Assembly (NCBI GenBank): GCA_022572355.1
Contig: JACZWC010000029.1
Span: 1-46,341, forward strand
From: Bacteroidota bacterium
Lineage (GTDB): Bacteria > Bacteroidota > Bacteroidia > NORP154
DNA: 46,341 nucleotides
Direction of reading: 5' to 3'
Made by a program: the position numbers and the translations under genes. The notes beneath the pieces are model-generated. The model did not search any database and was not told the DNA's origin. It saw only the letters and a list, made by a program, of their open reading frames with translations. Positions 1 through 8,800 of this stretch are shown one piece after another (the stretch's first letter is position 1; every line of letters begins with the position of its first letter).

Positions 1-65
1 ATACGGATATGAGAGACTCCATTTCCAAACCACCCTCAAAGCCTAAAAAGTAAACCCGTATTACC

Positions 66-130
66 GGACCCGTAGCTTAACCCTTCTTCGTTTCGCAAAC
101 CGCAAATTCGGCGGGCAAGTTGGATAGAAC
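66..130 (+). pseudogene. Degenerate 5' fragment of a tRNA-Arg-like gene, interrupted in the D-loop
   Basis: Bases 66-81 match the first 16 bases of the intact tRNA at 177 with one difference. After 39 unrelated bases, 121-130 (TGGATAGAAC) match the next ten bases of that tRNA (TGGATAGAGC), again with one difference. Nothing resembling an anticodon arm or 3' half follows, so it cannot fold as a tRNA. It reads as a decayed, insertion-split copy of the neighbouring tRNA or of a related one. Confidence 0.6.
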
Positions 131-176
131 TAATAAAATATCATTCATAAATCTAAATTCATCAGTCTGTAATTAA

Positions 177-250
177 GGACCCGTGGCTTAACTGGATAGA
201 GCACCGCACTACGGATGCGGAGGTTGGGGGTTCGAATCCCTTCGGGTTCA
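177..250 (+). tRNA. tRNA-Arg (anticodon ACG)
   Basis: A complete cloverleaf can be drawn. The acceptor stem GGACCCG (177-183) pairs with CGGGTTC (243-249) with one G-U, and A250 is the discriminator. The D-arm contains GGCTTAACTGGATAGAGC. The anticodon stem is CCGCA/TGCGG around the loop CTACGGA, giving anticodon ACG. The T-loop is TTCGAAT. The CCA end is not encoded, so it must be added after transcription. A34 would be expected to be edited to inosine to read CGN codons. A terminator-like hairpin follows at 292-323. Confidence 0.95.
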
Positions 251-256
251 CTTGAT

Positions 257-374
257 GATCAAAAAACAATGTGAAGCTGCATTGAGTGGAGAAAAAAAGC
301 CAAGCGATAGCTTGAGCTTTTTTGTGTAGCGAAAGGCAGCACACGCTGACAAGCGTGTACATTGTTTTTTGATT
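257..374. repeat. Nested inverted-repeat module downstream of the tRNA
   Basis: A 15-bp perfect inverted repeat (258-272 with 359-373, extendable by G-U pairs at both ends) encloses a second stem, GCTGC 276-280 with GCAGC 336-340. That stem contains the 292-323 hairpin. A further hairpin, ACACGCT-GACA-AGCGTGT, lies at 341-358. Together they draw as a branched structure of about 117 nt with A/T tracts on the outer strands. It could be a bidirectional terminator complex, a small MITE-like element or a structured RNA; the sequence does not decide. Confidence 0.6.
292..323. terminator. Bidirectional intrinsic terminator hairpin
   Basis: AAAAAAGC (293-300) pairs with GCTTTTTT (316-323). CAAGC (301-305) pairs with GCTTG (310-314) around a GATA tetraloop, with one bulged base at 315. 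The A-tract and T-tract make it usable on either strand: for the tRNA on plus and for the nuclease gene (454-2439) on minus. Confidence 0.75.
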
Positions 375-412
375 CCCTCCACGGATTAGAAGGGATCACA
401 AGCGCAGCGAGT

Positions 413-429
413 AACCCCTCCGGGTCACT
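413..429 (+). pseudogene. tRNA 3'-end-like remnant
   Basis: Bases 413-429 resemble 235-252 of the intact tRNA and its first following bases: 15 of 18 aligned positions agree, with one gap. This covers the end of the T-loop, the T-stem 3' strand and the acceptor 3' strand. It is short, so chance similarity is possible. Its position beyond the inverted-repeat module, with a 5' remnant on the other side of the tRNA, makes a relic of duplication or insertion more likely. Confidence 0.35.
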
Positions 430-453
430 GGCCACGTAAGCAGTATATTGGTA

Positions 454-2439
454 CTATTTCACAATAAACTTGCCAACAGTAACAAGTTTTCCTTTATCGC
501 TCACACATTGAATAAAGTAAAGGCCGGAGGTTATTTCTTTCAAGTTTATGTGGGTAACATAATCACTCACCATAGCGTGTTTTATTGCTCGTCCCAAGGC
601 ATCCATTATTAATAACTCCTTTATTGGAAAGCCAGATGTGTGAACGATCAACTCATTTTGAGCGGGATTCGGGTAGTATCTGATATTATAGCCCATCTCT
701 TCTTCTATGCCTGTTTGAACACTATCCGGATTTAGGTTAAGGCCGATCAGAAGCGGGTTATGGTCTGAGCATCGGTATGGGTTCGGCGCATATAGATCCT
801 GTGTTTTAAACTCGGTATTATAGTCTATTATTCTTGGTTCATCAGCATTGATGTTCCACACCTGTGCATCTGTTACCTGCGATGTAAGGCTGCTCGTGCT
901 AAAGGCGTGGTCTAAGGCTCCCCATTGTGCAAAGTAGAGGAAACTGTGGACAGAATCTGGCAGTAGATAATCCAAACCGGTTCGCAGAATATCAATAGGG
1001 TCTTCCTCTGCATATGCATTGAGGTCACCTACCACCAAAACGTCATCATCGCCACTGTACGCCTGTATTTGAGAAATAAAATTGAGCACCTCCTGCGCTT
1101 GTTGCTTTCGCGTATCATTAAAACAACCTTGCCCATCCAACTGATCCTGATCCAAGCCCGTTGCACCTGTACATCCTTTATATCGAAAGTGATTGACGAA
1201 AACAGAAAATATACCACTGTCAGCGAGAAAAGTTTGAGAAAAAGGAGGAAATTCAAAAATCGAGTTTGTGCTAACCAAAGCAGTATCTATCAAACTAACT
1301 GATGCCGGTTTATAAATCATTCCTACCTGTATGGCATCAGAACCAATGTAAGAGGGGAACGGTACTTTTTCATAGGTTCCACTACCCATCTTGGCATTTA
1401 TCCCCGCGAGTAAATCATCCATAGCCGTAGAGCCGTTGTTTTCTAACTCCATAATGGCTACAATGTCAGCATCCATTGCTTCAAATGCCGCAACCAATTT
1501 ATCTCTTTGCCTAACCAGTTCAGCAGCATTGTCTGCGCCCCTGTCTCCCAACGTTGTCCAGTAGTTTAACACATTAAAACACGCAACCACAATATTTGCA
1601 CCGCCCAATGCGGGTACAGATGGCCTGGGTGCATAATTGAATGAAGGGCCGGGATAGGGTTGAAGACGGTATTTACCGTATGCGTATGATAAACAACCTG
1701 CAATACTATCTGTGCTTGTCCCCGACCTTAAGGTGCTGTCTGCAGGATTGATATAGGGTATTGGGTTTGGATTTTGCACTTCGCTGCCATCATCGATCAA
1801 TATTTGATTTCTACTGTTTAAATCGTCTTGAGCTGTAACAGTAGCCACATTTGAAATTCCTGTAGAAGAGGTTCCGGAAGCAGGGTCATCGTTTGGGTCA
1901 ACAATATTTGTGGGAATAAGCAACACGTTTCCTGAAGATAAGATAATCTCTCCATACCTGCCTAGGTTGTAATGATCAGTTACATATAAGGATTGCGGAA
2001 AACGAACATACATGCCCTCATAAGCTTCCAAATCATCTACTGCTGTCACGGGCAAACTGATGTCAACAGCACCGTAGTTTACATTACTGCCCAATATCGT
2101 TAATGAATCTATATTGTTTAATCGGGTAAGGCCAAACACTTCTTCCACATCTCCACGCACCACTATGAAATCTCCGGGACTTACCAAAGTGGCGGAAGGC
2201 GCATACACAAATATTCCATCTGAGGTCAGGGTGTTGCCATCACCCAACGTATCTTGCATAAAAAAGCCATCCAATTCATTGGCGGATTGAAAGCTGGCTG
2301 TCACTACACCTTCCGTAAGAACGGTGCTGCCAGTTAAACCACTTGATGAACCACTCCCCTGAATAGTATAAATGGGCGTGATCTGGGCTTCTGAAAATTG
2401 TATAGATAGTAAAGCAATAATGAATACTGAAGTTCTCAC
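454..2439 (-). CDS. Secreted ExeM/NucH-type endonuclease/exonuclease/phosphatase family protein with T9SS sorting domain
   Basis: 661 aa. An N-terminal signal peptide ends near SEAQ (about residue 19). Residues ~20-270 look like the OB-fold-type region that precedes the catalytic domain in ExeM/NucH extracellular nucleases. The catalytic endonuclease/exonuclease/phosphatase fold is marked by FNVLNYW (~287), MELENNG (~329, the metal-binding Glu motif), HFRYKG (~416), GDLNAY (~469) and SDHNPL (~557, the C-terminal Asp-His pair). The last ~80 residues (from YYPNPAQNE, ~586) form a type A T9SS sorting domain ending in KFIVK. The likely role is degrading extracellular DNA for nutrients or biofilm turnover; this is inferred from the family. 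The gene stands alone on its strand, diverging from the PKD giant, with a promoter match just upstream. Confidence 0.88.
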   Translation of the reverse strand: MRTSVFIIALLSIQFSEAQITPIYTIQGSGSSSGLTGSTVLTEGVVTASFQSANELDGFFMQDTLGDGNTLTSDGIFVYAPSATLVSPGDFIVVRGDVEEVFGLTRLNNIDSLTILGSNVNYGAVDISLPVTAVDDLEAYEGMYVRFPQSLYVTDHYNLGRYGEIILSSGNVLLIPTNIVDPNDDPASGTSSTGISNVATVTAQDDLNSRNQILIDDGSEVQNPNPIPYINPADSTLRSGTSTDSIAGCLSYAYGKYRLQPYPGPSFNYAPRPSVPALGGANIVVACFNVLNYWTTLGDRGADNAAELVRQRDKLVAAFEAMDADIVAIMELENNGSTAMDDLLAGINAKMGSGTYEKVPFPSYIGSDAIQVGMIYKPASVSLIDTALVSTNSIFEFPPFSQTFLADSGIFSVFVNHFRYKGCTGATGLDQDQLDGQGCFNDTRKQQAQEVLNFISQIQAYSGDDDVLVVGDLNAYAEEDPIDILRTGLDYLLPDSVHSFLYFAQWGALDHAFSTSSLTSQVTDAQVWNINADEPRIIDYNTEFKTQDLYAPNPYRCSDHNPLLIGLNLNPDSVQTGIEEEMGYNIRYYPNPAQNELIVHTSGFPIKELLIMDALGRAIKHAMVSDYVTHINLKEITSGLYFIQCVSDKGKLVTVGKFIVK

Positions 2440-2828
2440 AGAGCAACTTTTTTCAAATCAAAAATACTAATTGATCTCTGAAAAGCCAATACAGAAAAGA
2501 CAAAATTCAAGTGAATAAGCGTGCAAAGAATAAACAAAACAACCTTTCACTTTATTTTCCGTCTAAATATTTAGTTACCAAATGCTACAGGTCGCCAATC
2601 GAATTAGGGAATTCAAGCGTTCGCATAAATATTTCAACCTTAAAAAAAGATAACTTCAATAAAAATAATTAACGTCGACAAATAGTGGTATTTTTGCGCT
2701 CCATTGTCTTATAAGCGTACAGATCAGGCAACCTTGTTGATCTTCAATCGTCTTGAATCAGGTGTTATGTCACATTTAAAATCATTCACAGAAAGAATTA
2801 TATCAAAAACTTCCTAAACAGTTTTCCT
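2440..2828. other. Intergenic region between divergent genes, with a -7 box for the PKD giant
   Basis: These 389 bases hold no plausible gene. On plus, TATTTTTG at 2689-2696 fits the TAnnTTTG -7 box, but no TTG is seen at the expected -33 position. If used, the leader of the giant gene would be about 125 nt and includes a weak hairpin near 2739-2760. The minus-strand promoter is listed separately. Confidence 0.4.
2459..2489 (-). promoter_or_regulatory. Bacteroidota-type promoter for the nuclease gene
   Basis: On the minus strand TTG (2487-2489) is followed after 20 nt by TATTTTTG (2459-2466), a full match to the TAnnTTTG -7 box with a -33 TTG. The -7 box lies 19 nt upstream of the ATG at 2439, implying a very short leader. 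Confidence 0.6.
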
Positions 2829-5800
2829 ATGAAAGCAAAATTATTATCTCTTGTACTCAGTATTTTTTGTTTGAGCATTAATTATTCAGCCAATGCACAG
2901 TTTATAACTTATTCCGAAAACTTTAACAGTGGTACAACCTACTGTCCGGGCGCCCCGGAGTACGACAACTGGGGTACGTTTCGTGCACAGCTGGATACCT
3001 CGCTGTTTAATTTTAAGAGTGTCAATATAAGGGGAGGCTATGATTTAACGGGGAGAAGATGCAATGATCCAATTGTTGTAAATCAAATAGCTGGGTCATT
3101 GATGAACGGGATGCCGGGTACCTGGAATTGCGGTGGCTTCTCTTGGATGGTGGATACCTCTTGTGTCACAGGTTGCAATGTCCCAGGTGATGGTGTTGAA
3201 TTCACGACAAGCTCCAGTGGGTGCACTTGCACTGCCGGGTATTTGCTTCGACCTTGTATTGGAAATTCAAATTGGGGTGGCGTCAATACATCAGCGTGTT
3301 CGGCACCTACACAGTTTATGATTGTAGAATTCGAGTATTTCTGTATTCCAACTTACAACAACTCGTGTCTTTCAGACGATTACATTGATGGAGTAGATTT
3401 TGCAGGTATCTCCAATTCCGCAACGGGTTGCAACGGAAACACCGATAACTATATCTATAATACCAGCGATACCGCCAAAACAGCCGCTACAAACACGTAC
3501 CCGATAACACTCACACCCTCGACTTTATGGCCTCAAGGATTTGGCGTTTGGATAGATTTCAACAATGATTCTGATTATACAGATGCTGGCGAATATGTTT
3601 TTAGTTCAGCCCCTGGAATGGTCCCCGTAAATGGCAATATAACAATTCCGTCAGGTGCGACTTTCGGATTAACCCAAATGAGGGTTAGGGCAATATATAA
3701 TGCACAACCCACCAGTAACGATGCCTGTACACTTTTCAATTTTGGGGAAACAGAAGATTATCCGATCATGATCTCTGCACCACAGGTTAGCTTTGATGTC
3801 GACACCAATGTAGGATGTACGCCATTGACAGTGATGTTTACAAATACGACTACATTCGGCAACGCAACTTCATATACCTGGCAATGGGGTGACGGAACGC
3901 CTGATTATTCAGGTACTGATACAGCTCACGTATTTTCTATTGGGGGATGGTACACGGTGTATTTGAATGCTTATGACTTCGTCGGAACATTCTTAGGTTC
4001 GTACAACATGGGCATTCAGGTAATTGGGGGTACATCTTTCCCAATTTATGTATCAGATACACTTATTTGCCCTGGTACTACGATCTATTTTGACCAGTGG
4101 GACTGGAGTGATACCAGAGACTGGGACTTTGATGATGGAACTACATCTACCGATTGGTGGGTGCAGCACTCTTATGCAGACACAGGCATTTACACAGTTA
4201 CGCTTGACCTTGGCTTTACGGGATGCCCCCCAACTACATTAACGGCAACCGTGTATGTTGTGGACACTATTACACCCAATGCATTGGCCAGCGTGAGCAA
4301 GAATCCAGCCTGTCCAAGCGAGCAATTGTCTTTTTACCCACAAGGTTGGAGTTCCACCTCATTTGCATGGGATTTTGGTGACGGAAACACGTCAGTTTTA
4401 ACCAACCCCTATCACACCTACGCAGCAACCGGAGCATATACAGTCACCCTCACTACAACAAACTCGTGCGGAAATACAAATACAGAGACCATGACGGTAG
4501 ATATTACGGATACGCTTTCTCCTACCAATTACGGATTTAGCTACAACCCCAATTCGCCACTTTGTCCTGGAACACAAATTAACTTTAATTCAAGTAATTG
4601 GGAAAATGATCCCTCCTGGGACTTTGGCGATGGTTATACAGCTTCATCACAATACCCAAAACATACCTATGCCTCACCTGGTACTTACACGGTTACACAC
4701 ACCATGACGAATGCCTGTGGAAACACAACAGCCGTAACGGATACTATCGTTATAGACGGGTCGTTGTTACCGAATTCTGGGTTTAGTCATTATCCGAATC
4801 CAGTTGCATGCCCGAATGAACCGGTAAATTTTGGCCCCTATGAATACAATGCAGATTCTTATGATTGGGATTTTGGAGATGGTAATACATCTGTTCTTCA
4901 ATATCCTTTTCATAAGTATAGCGCTACAGGTACCTATGTGGTTTCGTTAACAGTAGTCAATGATTGTGGAAATCAGTCTACAACTACAGATACTGTAAAT
5001 ATTGTTGACACGATTACGCTTCCTGGGTCAATATACACCTACATATGGCCTAAAAGTGCCTGCCCTGGAGAACAAATTTACTTTAATTCACAGTGGGGCT
5101 TCCCTACCTATATATACGACTACGGTGATGGAAGCATAGATACCATGAGCAATCCATGGAGGCAGCATACTTATGGAAGTCCTGGAACTTATTTCACTTC
5201 CCAAACGATCATGAATTATTGTGGAAGCGACACCACTATATATGATACCGTCATCATTAACAATTCAATGGGTATTCCTAATTGGGTTTCCCTGAATACT
5301 TATCCCAATCCGGTTTGTCCCAATGAGCCAATCGGCTTGAATGGCCCATGGGGATATGCTGCTTACGATTGGTTTATGGGTGACGGATCAGACACATTAT
5401 CCACAACCAACGCGTATGTAAATTACAGTTATGCCAACGCTGGAACTTATAACGTTTCATTAACCATTTCAAATTACTGTGGTGATGATACTGTATTATT
5501 CGACACAATTCTGGTCGACAATACGATTCCGGTATCGAACTCGGTATATTTAAGTGGATGGCCTAATCCTGCTTGTCCGGGAGAAACGGTTAACCTCAAT
5601 GCGTCTAATGGATTCAGCACCTACGTTTGGGACTTCGGCGATAGCAGCGCTACAGTAACAACCTCGAATCAACAAGTGACGCACCAGTATGACAGTGCAG
5701 GAATATATACAGCATTGGTTACCATGACCAATTATTGTGGAAATGACACCACAATATCCACCAATATTCAGATTGACACGAGTATTCAAGTTCCCAATTG

Positions 5801-8800
5801 GCTTTGGTTTTATATCTACCCGGATGAGGTTTGTCCGGGCCAGGAAGTGGATTTTATCACTGATATGGGCTATGCCTCCTACACCTGGGATTTTGGAGAT
5901 GGATATACGGCAATGGGATCATCTAGTACCTCTTACACCTATGATTCCGTTGGTACCTATAACGTTTCAGTTACAGTGGCCAATGGATGCGGTAACAGCG
6001 TAATCTTAACGAGTACTGTACAGGTGGATTCTAATGCAAATTTCCCATCATGGATGAATATGTGGTTCAGTCAGTCACCTGTATGTCCGAATGAATTGGT
6101 TACGCTGCAAACCTACGCTGGATATAGTACCTATATCTGGGATTTTGGCAATGGCGACTCGATTCTAACTACCACCAGTTCGCAAATTGACCATGCTTAT
6201 CCTTCGGCGGGTGATTATCAAGCCAGTGTAACCATCGTAAACGGATGTGGTGATTCAATCACCGTTTATAAAACGATTGACATAGATAACAATGTTACCA
6301 TCAGCTGGCTCGACATAAACTTGCCGAGTAATCCGTCCTGCCCAGGAGATGAGGTAGTTATTAATATCAATGGATCGAGCAATAATACGTATTCATGGGA
6401 CTTAGGTGATGGAGCTGTTGATACTACAGTTGGAACAGGAACCACCCATGTATATGACAGTGTGGGTAACTACAACGTGGTTGTAATCGCAACCAATGCT
6501 TGTGGCAACTCCTTGTCTGCGAGCAAAACTGTAAGCATTACTAACAGTGCGAGTCCGACACTTTATCCATGGACTTGGGGAACCTTGGCGCAGTCAATCA
6601 TAATTGGTTGTCCTGGAGATGCAGTAACCTTTTACTTTGAAGGAATTGTAACGGACAACATGTGGGATTTCGGCGACAGTACATCAGGAGTTGCAACGGA
6701 GGTATTTATTAACGAGGACGGAATGCCGATAACTATCATTAAACACGCATATTCTTCAGCGGGTAGTTATACCGTTACGCTAACGTTGACCAATGGATGT
6801 GGAAATGTAGCCACTTCGTCTAAAACCTATACGGTGGGCACCAACCTTCTTGTCGACGGTGGATTGGTAATCGAACCGCCATCGAGTACCAGCGGATATA
6901 CAACTTGCAGATCAATTGGATTTGTAGCCTATGGAGGATCCAGCTACACATGGGATTATGGTGATGGCACGATTGTGCTTAATTCCCCTACTCCAACATC
7001 GAGCCATACATATTCAAGTGCTGGTAATTATACGGTTAGCGTTACAATTACCAATGGCTGTGGTAATTCAACTACCTATTCTGAAACGATGACTATTCAG
7101 GATGTAGGAGGTACCATAGTAACGGCATCTGAAACTGTCTCAATTAGCTGCGGAGGTGGCTCTGATGGAGAAGCAACGGGCGCCGTGAGCGGAGGAAGTG
7201 CTCCGTATACTTATGTCTGGGATGACCAATCTGCACAATCATCTGCAACTGCGTCCGGGCTTTCTGCAGGAACTTATAATGTAACAATTACTGATAACCT
7301 GGGTTGTGAAGGAACCGCCAGTGTAACACTTACTGATCCCGCGGACATTGTTCTGTCTACATCTACTACTCAAGCCAGTTGCGGTAGTTCAGACGGTACC
7401 GCATCTACAACTGTCAGTAGTGGCGGAACAAGTCCTTTTACCTATTCCTGGTCAAGTGGTGCAAGTAGCTCAACAGCCGATAGTTTAGTAGTGGGTAATT
7501 ATTCTGTAACTGTATCTGATGCAAATGGATGCAGTTCTACCGACAATGCAAGTATTTCTGAGAATGGAGGTGGAACAGTGACTGTAGATGCTACTACAGA
7601 TGCAACTTGTAATGGTGATGCGGATGGATCAATAAGCGTTAGTATATCTGGGGGATCTCTACCCTATACATACCTATGGTCTACCGGTGATACTATTGAC
7701 GACATCACCGGGTTGTCTGCCGGCACGTACAACTTAACCGTTACGGATGCAGCTGGATGTCAGGCATCAGAATTGGTGACTGTATCTGAACCCGATGCAC
7801 TTAGTATTACATTCACCACTGTCGATGCAGATTGTGGCAGCTCTAATGGAAGTGCAACCGCAAATGTAACTGGAGGAACTCCAACTTATACCTATCAGTG
7901 GGATTCAAATGCTGGTTCCGTAACTACAGCACTAGCTTCGAGCTTGTCGGCAAATTCATATGATATAACAGTTACGGATGCAAATGGATGCACAACTACA
8001 ACCAATACTGTAGTTAGCAATGATAACTCACCGCAAATCACAATAACCGTAACAGACGTAAGCTGTTATGGAGCTGGTGATGGCGCAATAACTACCTCGG
8101 TTACCGGAGGCACTACTCCTTATCAATACATCTGGACATGGTCTGGCGGAGGAAGTACGTCACCCAGCTTGTCTGGATTGAATGCTGGAAGTTATACCCT
8201 CTTATTGCAAGATGGTAGTGGATGTTGGGCCGGTCAGGGCGTGACAATTACCGAGCCGGATTCAATGGCAATTACAACCACGGTTACGGATGCAACGTGT
8301 AATAATTCAGACGGAATGGCTTCTGCTACGGTATCAGGAGGAAGCAGTCCTTATGGTTACAGCTGGTCTAGTGGTGGAAGCGGTAGCTCTGAAGCGGGAT
8401 TAGCTGCTGGCAGTTACACTTTAACGGTAACAGACTCCAACGGATGTAGCCAGGTAGATAACTTTACGGTTGGAACGAGTCCTCCGGTACAGCAGATCTG
8501 CATTATTACGGTTGACTCAACATCGACACAGAATGTAATCGTCTGGGAAAAACCGATTCCTAATGGCATCGATAGCTTTAGGATTTACAGGGACATCCTT
8601 GGAAACTACACTCATATTGGAAGTGTTCCATATGCAGACTTAAGTGAATTCGTGGATACTACGAACAATGTCAATCCTCAATCGACCTCTTATCGCTACA
8701 AGGTTAGTGTCATTGACTCTTGTGGCAATGAAAGCGCCATGAGCGATTACCACGAAACAATTCACCTTTTGGTGAGTTTGGGTACACCTCCGATAATGAA

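Noticed and set aside
162..362. 66-codon open frame on minus across the tRNA
   Set aside because: It is the antisense of the tRNA gene and its flanking hairpins. Translations of tRNA complements of this kind are a known annotation artefact.
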